A stretch of DNA of 18,929 nt from assembly GCA_002432545.1 (NCBI GenBank), contig DJFR01000075.1:1451-20379 (forward strand). The letters run 5' to 3'. The translations under genes were made by a program, and so were the position numbers. Each line of letters opens with the position of its first letter. Position 1 is the stretch's first letter. The notes beneath the pieces are model-generated. The model had not been told where the DNA came from. It saw only the letters and a program-made list of their open reading frames with translations, and searched no databases. Shown here one piece after another: positions 5,612 to 14,461 of the stretch. The DNA is from Flammeovirgaceae bacterium UBA5867. Lineage in GTDB: Bacteria; Bacteroidota; Bacteroidia; Cytophagales; Cyclobacteriaceae.

Positions 5612-8600
5612 ATGGAGCAGATATTTTTAGCCATCTATAATTTTTTCAGAGAGCGTAAAAGGGTCTTCTGGATCTTCTTTATCTCTACACTGGCACTGAT
5701 CGGCTGGAGTGCATCGCGGATAGAACTGGAAGAAGACATTACCAAATTTTTTCCGGACGATGCACGTGTTGAAAAGCTGAACTATATATTCCGTAACTCC
5801 AAGTTTGTAGAGCGCGTGGTCGTTATGGTCTCGATGAAAGACAGCACCACGCAACCTCAACCGGATAGCCTGGTGGTTTTTGCCGATTCATTGGTGGCCC
5901 GCATGGAACGCGATCTTCAGCCGTATGTAAAGAAGATCACTGCGCAGGTAAATGATGAAAAGGTAATGGAAGTTTTCAGCTCCGTGCAGCAATCACTGCC
6001 TATATACCTGGATGAAAAAGATTATATAGTACTGGATTCACTTACCCGTCCGGAGGTAGCGCGTGAGGTGTTACAGCGTAATTACCAGCAACTGATATCA
6101 CCTTCGGGCATCGTTACCAAACGCATAATCGTTCAGGATCCGCTCGGTTTTTCGTTTCTTGCCCTGAAGAAATTACAACAGCTTCAATATGATGAAAACT
6201 TTGAGTTGTATGATAACTATATCATCACCAAAGATCATCGCCATATACTTTTCTTTTTGCAACCTGCGTATCCTCCCGCAGAAACACGACATAACTCGGA
6301 GTTCGTTGATGCACTGAATACAATCATTACCGAAACATCTGCAGGGCGTGATGACTTGATGGCTTCGTATTTCGGAGCTTCGGTTGTAGCGGTGGGTAAC
6401 GCCAAACAATTGCGCAGTGATACCATCATTACCCTCAGCATCATGATGGTTTTGCTGATGGTGGTGATCCTCGGCTTCTTTCGCAAGAAACGCGTGCCGG
6501 TACTTATGATGGTGCCGGTGGTTTTTGGAGCACTCTTCTCACTTGGATGTATTGCCTTTTTACAAGGCACGTTGTCTATTCTGGCGCTGGCCGTAGGAGC
6601 GATTGTGCTCGGTATAGCGGTAAACTATTCACTGCATTACTTAACCATATTAAAACACGAGCATTCTGCCAAAGCTGTGATTCGTGAGTTGGCCAAGCCG
6701 CTCACCATCGGAAGTACAACAACGGTGCTGGCATTTTTGTGTCTTCAGTTTACCAATGCAACCGTGTTGGGAGATATAGGTTTATTTGCCGGGTTGAGCC
6801 TGGTGGGCGCTGCGTTGTGTTCGCTTATCTTTTTACCACACCTGGTGCGTGAAGATTTATTTGTGAACCACGCAACGAATAGTAAAGTTGAGCAGCTCAC
6901 TGCATTTTCATTCGAGTCTAATAAATACCTGGTGTATGGTATACTTATTCTTACACCCTTGTTCTTCTACTTTGCCGGCAGCGTAAAATTTAATTCAGAC
7001 ATGAGCAAGCTGAACTTCATGAACGAAGAAACGCAACGTGCACAAACCCGTCTGGAAACCATCAGTAAATCATCGCTCACTGCGGTATATATAGTATCAG
7101 ACGGAAATACACTTGAAAAGGCACTGCGAAGCAACGAGCAGGCAATGCCCGTATTGGACAAGCTGAAAGCGACAGGTCTCGTAACAAAAGTATCTTCCGT
7201 TTCATCGTTCATGATTTCGGATTCGTTGCAACAGGTTCGCATTGCCCGCTGGAATAATTTCTGGAACAGCAAGCGCAAAGAAGATGTTCAGAAAGCCGTG
7301 CATGAAGAAGGAGAGAAGCTTCACTTTTCTCCGAGAGTATTGCAGAACTTTGATACATTGATCGCACGTAAATTTCAACCGATACCTTCCGGTGAAGCGA
7401 ATACACTGCGCACAGCATTCTTTGACGATTTCATTATTGAGAAGGATGGTATAGCAACGGTAATTACGCTAGCCAATGTAAAGCCCGAGAACAAAGCGAT
7501 GGTATACCAGCAGTTGGAAAAAACACCTGCCCATGGTGTTGATCGCCAGATGATGACCAACTTGTTTGTGGAGTATATACATAGTGATTTTAATTTTATT
7601 GTAACGTTTACATCTATACTTGTTTTTGTCGCACTGCTCATTTCATACGGACGTATAGAGCTTACGTTGATCACCTTTGTGCCGATGCTCATTACCTGGA
7701 TCTGGATCCTCGGTATTATGGCGCTGGCAGGTATCGAATTCAATATCATCAACGTGATGATCTCAACGTTCATATTCGGTTTGGGCGATGACTATTCCAT
7801 CTTTACTATGGATGGTTTGCAACAGGAGTATCAAACCGGAAAGAAAGTACTGCCTACTATACGTACTTCTATTTTTCTTTCAGCTATAACAACGATATGC
7901 GGTCTGGGTGTACTCATCTTTGCCAAGCACCCTGCACTACGATCTATCGCGGCAATCTCTATCATCGGTATAGCATGCGTGTTCATTATGGCGCAAACCA
8001 TCATGCCGTTTTTATTCCGCGCGCTGATTGCCAATCGAACTAAAAAAGGGTTTACACCCATTACGCTCTTCAGCTTTTTCAGAACGTTTGTTACGTATAC
8101 GTTTTTTGTAGGCGGAGCTATACTGCTTACTGTTGTCGGGTTTGTTCTTAAACTTATCCCGATAGGGAAACAACGCATCAAGCTTATATACCACTCGCTG
8201 CTTAAAGCCTGTGCGTGGTTTGTTATCTATGTAGAGCCGAATGTGAAGAAGCGGATCATCGGTATAACTCCGGAAACATTCTCGCGACCCAGCGTAATTA
8301 TTGCCAACCATACTTCTTTCCTGGATATACTCTTAACGGTGATGCTGCATCCGAAACTGATTCTGCTGACGAATCAATGGGTATGGGACTCGCCTATATT
8401 TGGTGGCGTGGTAAGACTGGCAGACTATTACCCGGTTAGTGAAGGTGCTGAAGACAGTGTTGATCGTTTGAGACAACGTGTAGAGGAAGGATATTCCATT
8501 GTTGTATTCCCCGAAGGATCACGCTCACCCGATGGAAAGATCAAACGCTTTCACAAAGGAGCTTTCTATCTCGCTGAAACATTTAATATACCGATTCGTC

Positions 8601-9451
8601 CGTTGCTGATTCATGGCGCAAGCGATGCTATACCGAAGGGAAGTTTTATACTGAACGAAGGACAACTCACGCTGAAATTTTTACCTCCTGTAGAACCTGC
8701 AGATACACGCTATGGTGAGAAGTATGCACAGCGCACCAAAGAAATCAGTCGTTATTTCAAGGTAGAATATAAAATCCTGGCAGACGAGATTGAAACACCG
8801 GATTACTTTGCCAAGAGACTTGTTACAAACTATATATATAAAGGTCCGGTGCTCGAATGGTATATGCGAGTAAAGCTGCGGCTGGAAAAGAACTACGCGC
8901 CATTCGAAAAACTGATACCGAAGAAAGCCGCTATACTCGATCTTGGTTGTGGTTACGGATTCCTCGGCTATATGCTTCAGTTCCTTTCGGAAGAGAGAAC
9001 GATTACCGGTGTTGATTACGATGAACAGAAAATTGCCACCGCCAACAATGGTTATCTGAAATCAGAACGTCTCCGGTTTTTTTGTGGCGATGTTACTACG
9101 TTTCCGGTAGAAGGCTATGATGTTATTATCATCAGTGATGTGTTGCATTATCTGTCAGTAGAAGCGCAGGATGCATTGCTGGTAAAATGTTTCCGTGCCT
9201 TGAACCCGGGCGGTATGATGATTCTGCGTGATGGAAACGCAGACTTGCAGGAGCGCCACAAAGGCACAAAGCTTACGGAGTTCTTTTCAATCAAAGTGCT
9301 CGGCTTCAATAAGTCTCAAAATGAGTTGAATTTTATTTCAGGTAAGAAAATAAGACATTTAGCAGGAGAATACGGGATGAAAGTGGAAGAGGTGGATGAT
9401 ACAAAGTATACTTCCAATGTTATTTTTGTAATCCGGAAAAACGCTGAGTAA
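5612..9451 (+). CDS. Trifunctional MMPL/RND transporter - PlsC-like acyltransferase - SAM methyltransferase fusion
   Basis: 1279 residues in three modules. Residues 1 to about 860 are an MMPL-type exporter with 12 predicted helices: helix 1 at 19-36, a periplasmic domain (about 40-268), helices 2-6 (271-410), helix 7 (438-455), a second periplasmic domain (457-655) and helices 8-12 (660-850). The helix-10 proton-relay motif GLGDDYS (723-729) is present; its helix-4 counterpart reads GIAVNYS (334-340) with Asn instead of Asp. Residues about 865-1060 are a lysophospholipid-acyltransferase domain with NHTSFLD (HX4D, 899-905) and FPEGSRS (966-972). Residues about 1080-1279 are a class I methyltransferase with LDLGCGYGFLG (1109-1119) and GVDYD (1133-1137). 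In Ape systems ApeM exports the pigment; fusion suggests tailoring and export on one membrane scaffold (inference). Three-part proteins of this type are, to my knowledge, already recognised in Bacteroidota. Confidence 0.95.
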   Translation: MEQIFLAIYNFFRERKRVFWIFFISTLALIGWSASRIELEEDITKFFPDDARVEKLNYIFRNSKFVERVVVMVSMKDSTTQPQPDSLVVFADSLVARMERDLQPYVKKITAQVNDEKVMEVFSSVQQSLPIYLDEKDYIVLDSLTRPEVAREVLQRNYQQLISPSGIVTKRIIVQDPLGFSFLALKKLQQLQYDENFELYDNYIITKDHRHILFFLQPAYPPAETRHNSEFVDALNTIITETSAGRDDLMASYFGASVVAVGNAKQLRSDTIITLSIMMVLLMVVILGFFRKKRVPVLMMVPVVFGALFSLGCIAFLQGTLSILALAVGAIVLGIAVNYSLHYLTILKHEHSAKAVIRELAKPLTIGSTTTVLAFLCLQFTNATVLGDIGLFAGLSLVGAALCSLIFLPHLVREDLFVNHATNSKVEQLTAFSFESNKYLVYGILILTPLFFYFAGSVKFNSDMSKLNFMNEETQRAQTRLETISKSSLTAVYIVSDGNTLEKALRSNEQAMPVLDKLKATGLVTKVSSVSSFMISDSLQQVRIARWNNFWNSKRKEDVQKAVHEEGEKLHFSPRVLQNFDTLIARKFQPIPSGEANTLRTAFFDDFIIEKDGIATVITLANVKPENKAMVYQQLEKTPAHGVDRQMMTNLFVEYIHSDFNFIVTFTSILVFVALLISYGRIELTLITFVPMLITWIWILGIMALAGIEFNIINVMISTFIFGLGDDYSIFTMDGLQQEYQTGKKVLPTIRTSIFLSAITTICGLGVLIFAKHPALRSIAAISIIGIACVFIMAQTIMPFLFRALIANRTKKGFTPITLFSFFRTFVTYTFFVGGAILLTVVGFVLKLIPIGKQRIKLIYHSLLKACAWFVIYVEPNVKKRIIGITPETFSRPSVIIANHTSFLDILLTVMLHPKLILLTNQWVWDSPIFGGVVRLADYYPVSEGAEDSVDRLRQRVEEGYSIVVFPEGSRSPDGKIKRFHKGAFYLAETFNIPIRPLLIHGASDAIPKGSFILNEGQLTLKFLPPVEPADTRYGEKYAQRTKEISRYFKVEYKILADEIETPDYFAKRLVTNYIYKGPVLEWYMRVKLRLEKNYAPFEKLIPKKAAILDLGCGYGFLGYMLQFLSEERTITGVDYDEQKIATANNGYLKSERLRFFCGDVTTFPVEGYDVIIISDVLHYLSVEAQDALLVKCFRALNPGGMMILRDGNADLQERHKGTKLTEFFSIKVLGFNKSQNELNFISGKKIRHLAGEYGMKVEEVDDTKYTSNVIFVIRKNAE

Positions 9452-9493
9452 AGCACGGATAAAAGTTAGTTATAGTAATCGACCCAAATAGAA

Positions 9494-11014
9494 ATGCAAG
9501 AGTACGATGTAATCATTATAGGAAGCGGTTTAGGCGGTTTGGCCTGCGGCACCATCCTGGCCAAAGAAGGCTATAATGTATGTGTGCTTGAAAAGAACAA
9601 GCAGATAGGCGGCATGCTCCAGACCTTTGCCCGCGATAAAGTTATATTCGATACGGGTGTGCATTATGTTGGCGGTCTCAATGAAGGACAGAATCTGTAC
9701 CAGTTTTTCAAGTACTTCGGTATTATGGATAAACTGAAGCTGCGCAAGATGGATGAAGACTTTGTGGATGGTTTGATGTTCGCTGACGATCCTACGGTAT
9801 ATAAATACGCGCAGGGATATGATAACTTCATCCGCCAGATGCTTGAATATTTTCCGGATGAAGAACCTGCTATTCGCAAGTACTGCGAAACTATCCAGGA
9901 CATCTGTAAAAACTTTCCGCTATACAATGTACAGGCCGGTTCGTATACCGATTCTGCGAAAGCTTACCAGACGGATACGCAGGAGTTCCTGGAATCTCTC
10001 ACATCGAATAAAAAAATGCAAACTGTATTGGCGGGTACTAACCTGCTATATGCAGGCGATGCGTATAAAACTCCGTTGTTTGTTCACGCTCTGATTGTGA
10101 ATCACTATGTAGAAAGCTCTTGGAAATTTGTGGATGGAGGATCGCAGATAGCACGACTGCTGGCGCGCGAAATTACATCACGTGGTGGTAAAGTTATCAA
10201 GCATGTAAAGATCGTGAAGCTGAAGGAGGAAGATCGCAAGATTGTATATGCCGAAGCAGAGAACGGTGATCGCTACTATGCAAAGACTTTCATCTCAAAC
10301 GTGCACCCGCTGAAAACCGTAGAGATGACCGAGACGCAAATGATCAAGAATGCATATCGTTCGCGGTTGAAAAGTCTGGAGAGCACTATATCTGTGTTTT
10401 ATGCCAACGTGGTAATGAAGAAAGATTCCTTCAAGTATATCAATAGCAACTATTACTATTTCGCTGAAGAGAATGCGTGGTGTGGCGATAAGTATACGGA
10501 TAGCACCTGGCCACGTGGATATGCGTTGTTCTTTACCACGTCATCGCGCTCACCGGATTATGCAGAAGGCATCACCGTGATGTCCTATATGCGCATGGAA
10601 GATGTGAAGCAGTGGGAGACAACCTTCAACACAGTGTCGCATGAGACAGACCGTGGCGCAGACTACGAAGCTTTTAAACGGGAGAAGGCTGAGAAACTTT
10701 TTGATATGGTGGAGAAACATTTCCCCGGTTTTAAAGAGTCGATTAAATCCTATACATGTGCAACACCACTGTCCGCCCGTGATTACATTGGGACAGACGA
10801 TGGCTCCCTGTACGGCTATGCAAAAGATTACCGCGAACCGTTGAAGACCTTTATAGCGCCTCAAACTAAAATCCCGAATCTGTTGTTGACAGGACAAAAC
10901 ATCAATATGCACGGAGTATTGGGAGTGACGATCAGCGCGATTATGACGTGCTCTAATCTTTTAGGTCTTGAATACTTGATTCAAAAAATCAGAGATGCTC
11001 AGAAAGTTAGCTAA
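9494..11014 (+). CDS. NAD(P)/FAD-dependent oxidoreductase, phytoene desaturase / carotene isomerase-like
   Basis: 506 residues. The N-terminus YDVIIIGSGLGGLACG (residues 4-19) is a dinucleotide-binding GxGxxG fold, followed by VCVLEKNKQIGGMLQTF, with the acidic residue that contacts the FAD ribose and the GG doublet usual in CrtI-type proteins. The C-terminal FAD-contacting segment is at about 462-485 (NLLLTGQNINMHGVLG). The length fits carotenoid desaturase/isomerase and retinol saturase relatives. No signal peptide or transmembrane helix is evident. In flexirubin-type clusters such a protein commonly accompanies the PKS genes; plausible jobs are desaturation, isomerisation or oxidation of the polyene or its aryl head group, but the substrate cannot be read from sequence. 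ATG at 9494 follows a 42-base gap, one of the larger gaps in the operon; the 3' end overlaps the next gene by 20 bases. Confidence 0.9.
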   Translation: MQEYDVIIIGSGLGGLACGTILAKEGYNVCVLEKNKQIGGMLQTFARDKVIFDTGVHYVGGLNEGQNLYQFFKYFGIMDKLKLRKMDEDFVDGLMFADDPTVYKYAQGYDNFIRQMLEYFPDEEPAIRKYCETIQDICKNFPLYNVQAGSYTDSAKAYQTDTQEFLESLTSNKKMQTVLAGTNLLYAGDAYKTPLFVHALIVNHYVESSWKFVDGGSQIARLLAREITSRGGKVIKHVKIVKLKEEDRKIVYAEAENGDRYYAKTFISNVHPLKTVEMTETQMIKNAYRSRLKSLESTISVFYANVVMKKDSFKYINSNYYYFAEENAWCGDKYTDSTWPRGYALFFTTSSRSPDYAEGITVMSYMRMEDVKQWETTFNTVSHETDRGADYEAFKREKAEKLFDMVEKHFPGFKESIKSYTCATPLSARDYIGTDDGSLYGYAKDYREPLKTFIAPQTKIPNLLLTGQNINMHGVLGVTISAIMTCSNLLGLEYLIQKIRDAQKVS

Positions 11015-12653
11015 GATCACCGGCTGGATATTTTTTACACTGGTCATTCTGATCGTGATCCTGTTGATCTATGTACGCAGTGTTGCTACGGTTGATCCTC
11101 CGGTACCGGCATCACTGGCTATACTTGATGCAAAAGTAGAACAACCGGATTCCGGATTATATACCATTGGTAATAACTGGTTTCGTAAAAGCGAGAGCGG
11201 CTTCTACGAACTATATGTAGAAGGTGCTCCCTTCGAACGTGGCGTGGTAAATGGAAAGCTTACGCACGAACTTGTGCAATACCAGGAAGACGTATTTACG
11301 GGGCAGCTTCATCGCCTGGTGCCTTCTTCGTTTTACCTGAATATACTGAAGTACTTTGTAGGGTGGTTTAACCGCGATCTGGACAAGCATATATCCGAAG
11401 AGTATAAACAGGAGATCTATGGAATTTCACAAGTAGCTTCTCACGATTTTGATGATATAGCACCACCGTATCAACGTATACTCAACTATCATGCAGCACA
11501 TGATATAGGGCATGCGTTGCAAAATATGTCACTCGTAGGCTGTACTGCATTTGCCACCTGGGACTCTCACTCGGAAGACAGCACACTGATTATTGGTCGT
11601 AACTTTGATTTTTATGTTGGCGATGATTTTGCCCGCGATAAGATCATTGCATTTTATAATCCTGATAAGGGCTATAAATTTATGATGGTAACCTTTGGCG
11701 GAATGACCGGTGTACTTTCAGGTATGAATGCTGAAGGGCTAACGGTTACGATCAATGCAGCGAAATCAGATGTACCATCAGCATCCGCTACACCGGTCTC
11801 ATTGGTGGCCCGTGAGATTTTACAGTATGCTTCTACTATAAAAGAAGCGTATGCTATAGCAGAGAAACATAAGATGTTTGTTGCCGAATCCTTCCTGATC
11901 GGCTCTGCTAAAGATGGCAAGGCTTCAATCATTGAAAAAACTCCGGAGGGAATTGATTTCTATGAATCACCAGGCGATCAGATTGTAAGTACAAATCATT
12001 TTCTGGGAAAGACACTTGGACAAACAGAACTCAACCAGGAACACATGCGTACGAGCGCGTCACCGTATCGCTACCAGCGTGTAGAGCAACTGTTGCAGCA
12101 AGACGGAAAAAACTCGGTGCTGAAAACAGCTGCTATACTGCGTAACCAGAAAGGATTAGGCGGAGCAGATATAGGCATGGGCAACGAGAAACTTATTAAT
12201 CAGCTGGTGGCACATCACGGCATTATCTTTCAACCGGAGAAACGACTCGTGTGGATCTCAACATCACCGTGGCAACTTGGTAAATTTGTTTGCTACGATC
12301 TCAATAAAGTGTTTGCTAAAAAAATGACGAAGAATGAAGAGGTATATGAAGAAGCTCTGATCATTCCTGCAGATACATTTTTAACGACAGCAGACTATAC
12401 ACGCTATTCTAAATTTCATCCGTATCGTTTTCCGTTCAACCCGCGAACCGATATACAGCCCGATAGTCTCATAGCATGGAATCCGAATTCATATCATGCC
12501 TATATGCTTGCCGGTGACTACTATCTTGACCAGGAGCAATACAAAAAAGCCGTTGAAACCTATACGCTGGGATTGACAAAGGAAATTGCTACGTTGCAGG
12601 AGAAAGAGCATATGGAGAAGAATCGGAAGAAAGCAGAAGGAAAACTGAAATGA
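10995..12653 (+). CDS. C45-family autoproteolytic acyltransferase/hydrolase (Ntn fold), membrane-anchored, with TPR-like tail
   Basis: 552 residues. One N-terminal membrane helix (about 10-27) is followed by a C45/acyl-CoA:6-aminopenicillanate acyltransferase-like domain. The likely autocatalytic Gly-Cys junction is VGCTAFA (Cys183), followed by IIGRNFDFY (199-207), the R-N-x-D-F signature of Ntn hydrolases of the penicillin-acylase/ceramidase kind. Family members self-cleave before Cys, which becomes the nucleophile for amide or ester hydrolysis or acyl transfer. The C-terminal 50-60 residues (NSYHAYMLAGDYYLDQEQ and on) form one TPR-like helical pair and a charged tail. Its place in the pigment operon suggests formation or trimming of an acyl linkage at the membrane, for example the ester of flexirubins; that is inference. 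It overlaps the FAD gene by 20 bases and acpS by 4. The membrane anchor points to the periplasmic side. Confidence 0.87.
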   Translation: MLRKLAKITGWIFFTLVILIVILLIYVRSVATVDPPVPASLAILDAKVEQPDSGLYTIGNNWFRKSESGFYELYVEGAPFERGVVNGKLTHELVQYQEDVFTGQLHRLVPSSFYLNILKYFVGWFNRDLDKHISEEYKQEIYGISQVASHDFDDIAPPYQRILNYHAAHDIGHALQNMSLVGCTAFATWDSHSEDSTLIIGRNFDFYVGDDFARDKIIAFYNPDKGYKFMMVTFGGMTGVLSGMNAEGLTVTINAAKSDVPSASATPVSLVAREILQYASTIKEAYAIAEKHKMFVAESFLIGSAKDGKASIIEKTPEGIDFYESPGDQIVSTNHFLGKTLGQTELNQEHMRTSASPYRYQRVEQLLQQDGKNSVLKTAAILRNQKGLGGADIGMGNEKLINQLVAHHGIIFQPEKRLVWISTSPWQLGKFVCYDLNKVFAKKMTKNEEVYEEALIIPADTFLTTADYTRYSKFHPYRFPFNPRTDIQPDSLIAWNPNSYHAYMLAGDYYLDQEQYKKAVETYTLGLTKEIATLQEKEHMEKNRKKAEGKLK

Positions 12654-13024
12654 TTCTGGGCACGGGCATCGATATTATTGAAGTTGAACGTGTAGCTGAA
12701 CGTGTTGCCCGGAACAATGGCTTTACAGAAAAAGTATTCTCGCCAGCAGAGATTTTATTTTGTGAATCGATGTCCAACAAAGGACAACACTATGCTGTGC
12801 GTTTTGCAGCGAAGGAAGCATTTCTGAAAGCAACGGGAAAAGGCTTACTGGCGGGACATGATTTGTGTGAAGTTGAAATTGTGAGTGATGAACTGGGCAA
12901 GCCGGGAATCAGGTTGCATGGTAATTTTTACGAACAGGCAGTAAAAAACAATTGGAATAAAATACATGTATCACTCTCGCACCTGAAAGATATGGCGTGC
13001 GCAGTAGTTATTATCGAGCAATGA
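12650..13024 (+). CDS. acpS: Holo-[acyl-carrier-protein] synthase (AcpS-type 4'-phosphopantetheinyl transferase)
   Basis: 124 residues, the usual length of AcpS. GTGIDIIEVER (residues 4-14) contains the Mg-binding Asp8, RFAAKEAFLKATGKG (51-65) contains the second metal ligand Glu56 and the catalytic/CoA-binding Lys, and VSLSH near the C-terminus completes the fold. The enzyme transfers the 4'-phosphopantetheine arm of CoA to a Ser of apo-ACP in the cytoplasm, here probably the pigment-pathway ACPs encoded to the left of the window. It starts in an ATGA overlap with the C45 gene and ends in another ATGA overlap with the ligase gene, so the three are likely translationally coupled. It may be a cluster-dedicated enzyme or the only AcpS of the genome; the window does not show which. 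Confidence 0.95.
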   Translation: MILGTGIDIIEVERVAERVARNNGFTEKVFSPAEILFCESMSNKGQHYAVRFAAKEAFLKATGKGLLAGHDLCEVEIVSDELGKPGIRLHGNFYEQAVKNNWNKIHVSLSHLKDMACAVVIIEQ

Positions 13025-14322
13025 AACACACACCGGAAATAGAGTTCAGGCCAGCGGCCGAGATCAAAAGCTTTCAGGAAGAAAAACTGAAAGAACTGCT
13101 GGTATATCTGCAAAAGCATTCTCTTTTTTATCAGCGCCACTTTGCGAACAATAGTATAGATATAGCGGCTATCAAAAGCCTGGAAGATCTGCAGCGTATA
13201 CCGCCTACTACAAAAGATGATCTTCAGCAGAATAACTGGGATTTTCTGTGTGCTCCGAAAAGTGATATTGTTGAATTTGCAAGTACATCGGGAACGTTAG
13301 GTAAACCGGTTACATTAGCCTTAACAGACAATGATCTGCACCGGCTAGCCTATAACGAATGTATTTCATTTGCCTGTGCCGATGGTACGCCCGATGATCT
13401 ATACCAGTTGATGTTAACACTCGACCGTCAGTTTATGGCAGGTATAGCATACTACGAAGGCATACGTAAACTGGGTGCAGGTCTTGTGCGTGTAGGCCCG
13501 GGGTTGCCGGCCATGCAGTGGGAAACGATTGAGCGATTAAAACCGACAGCCTTGGTGGCAGTGCCATCGTTCATTGTAAAACTGATCGAGTACGCACGAC
13601 AGAATGGTATAGATCCGAACAAGAGCTCCGTGAAGAAGGCTATATGTATAGGAGAGGGGTTGCGCACAGCAGCATTCGATCTGAACATTATTGGACAGAA
13701 GATTAAAGATGCCTGGAATATAGATCTGTACAGCACGTACGCTTCATCTGAAATGCAGACGGCTTTTACGGAATGTACCCAAGGAGCAGGTGGGCACCAT
13801 CATCCTGAATTACTCATTGTCGAGATATTGGATGACGCGGGCAATCCTGTTCAAAATGGAGAGCCCGGAGAAGTTACCATTACCACGCTTGGTGTAGAAG
13901 GTATGCCCTTGCTACGCTATAAAACCGGAGATATAGCAGTGGCCTATACAGAGCCCTGCAAGTGCGGAAGAACAACGCTTCGTCTTGGGCCGGTGCTTGG
14001 TCGCAAGCAACAGCTCATCAAGTTAAAGGGAACCACCATTTACCCGCCCGGTATATTTGAATTGTTAAATGAAATGTCGTCCATTCGTGATTACGTTGTG
14101 GAGGCATCAACGGGAGAGTTGGGTACTGATGAATTGAAACTTCATTTGCTGGTGAGCGAAGAGATGAAAGACGATATTAAAAAGCGTCTGTCCACTATAT
14201 TTCAATCGCGGTTACGCGTTGTGCCTGAAATATACTTTGCAACAGCACCTGAACTGGAGAAACTTCAGTTTGGTAAAATGGATCGTAAGATCCGCAAGTT
14301 CATCGATAATCGTAATATTTAG
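13021..14322 (+). CDS. PaaK-like AMP-forming acyl-CoA/acyl-ACP ligase, probable aromatic starter activation (ApeH-type role)
   Basis: 433 residues from the ATG at 13021, which overlaps the acpS stop as ATGA; an in-frame GTG at 12997 lies inside acpS and is rejected. Adenylate-forming motifs are present: the phosphate loop STSGTLGKP (88-96), YASSE (240-244, the A5 aromatic/Glu motif), RYKTGD (299-304) and GRKQQLIKLKG (327-337), with a Lys near the C-terminus (GKMDRK, 418-423) in the place of the catalytic Lys. The EPCKCG pair (Cys313, Cys315) is typical of phenylacetate-CoA ligase relatives. It would adenylate an aromatic carboxylate and pass it to CoA or ACP; in aryl polyene synthesis the comparable step loads 4-hydroxybenzoate-type starters, in flexirubins a cinnamate-type starter. 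It is the last gene of the operon. Substrate is inferred from context only. Confidence 0.88.
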   Translation: MKHTPEIEFRPAAEIKSFQEEKLKELLVYLQKHSLFYQRHFANNSIDIAAIKSLEDLQRIPPTTKDDLQQNNWDFLCAPKSDIVEFASTSGTLGKPVTLALTDNDLHRLAYNECISFACADGTPDDLYQLMLTLDRQFMAGIAYYEGIRKLGAGLVRVGPGLPAMQWETIERLKPTALVAVPSFIVKLIEYARQNGIDPNKSSVKKAICIGEGLRTAAFDLNIIGQKIKDAWNIDLYSTYASSEMQTAFTECTQGAGGHHHPELLIVEILDDAGNPVQNGEPGEVTITTLGVEGMPLLRYKTGDIAVAYTEPCKCGRTTLRLGPVLGRKQQLIKLKGTTIYPPGIFELLNEMSSIRDYVVEASTGELGTDELKLHLLVSEEMKDDIKKRLSTIFQSRLRVVPEIYFATAPELEKLQFGKMDRKIRKFIDNRNI

Positions 14323-14351
14323 AAACAGCTATATATGCTGGTAGTGAATTC

Positions 14352-14381
14352 ATCAGGAGTATATACCCTGATTTATATACT
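14352..14381. repeat. Overlapping short inverted repeats after the operon
   Basis: Two alternative dyads overlap here: ATCAGG (14352-14357) with CCTGAT (14367-14372), and AGTATATA (14358-14365) with TATATACT (14374-14381). They follow the last operon gene by 30 bases and could contribute to 3' end formation, but no good T-run follows on the plus strand, so a classical terminator is not supported. Confidence 0.35.
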
Positions 14382-14394
14382 GGCCTAAAATAAG

Positions 14395-14425
14395 AAAAGG
14401 TGCCTCCCCACCTGGGAGCCACCTT
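14395..14425 (-). terminator. Intrinsic terminator of the minus-strand lipoprotein gene
   Basis: AAGGTG (14397-14402) pairs with CACCTT (14420-14425), then one C-C mismatch, then CTCCC pairs with GGGAG around a 5-base loop. Read on the minus strand the stem is followed by TTTTCTTATTTTAG, a suitable T-rich tract. It lies 37 bases past the stop at 14462. The plus strand lacks a T-tract, so help for the converging operon is less certain. Confidence 0.8.
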
Positions 14426-14461
14426 AACTCTACTCTAACCTACCTGTCTGAGCAATTTAAC

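Noticed and set aside
5227..5634. Minus-strand open frame of 135 codons opposite DUF2062
   Set aside because: The plus strand encodes a recognisable DUF2062 domain; the antisense translation is low-complexity and matches nothing I recognise.
5612..8190. RND multidrug efflux pump
   Set aside because: Topology and motifs fit the MMPL branch, and fusion to acyltransferase and methyltransferase within a pigment operon argues for lipid/pigment export.
12997..13020. GTG start for the PaaK-like ligase
   Set aside because: It lies within acpS and adds eight residues without family support; the ATGA overlap at 13021 matches the operon's coupling style.
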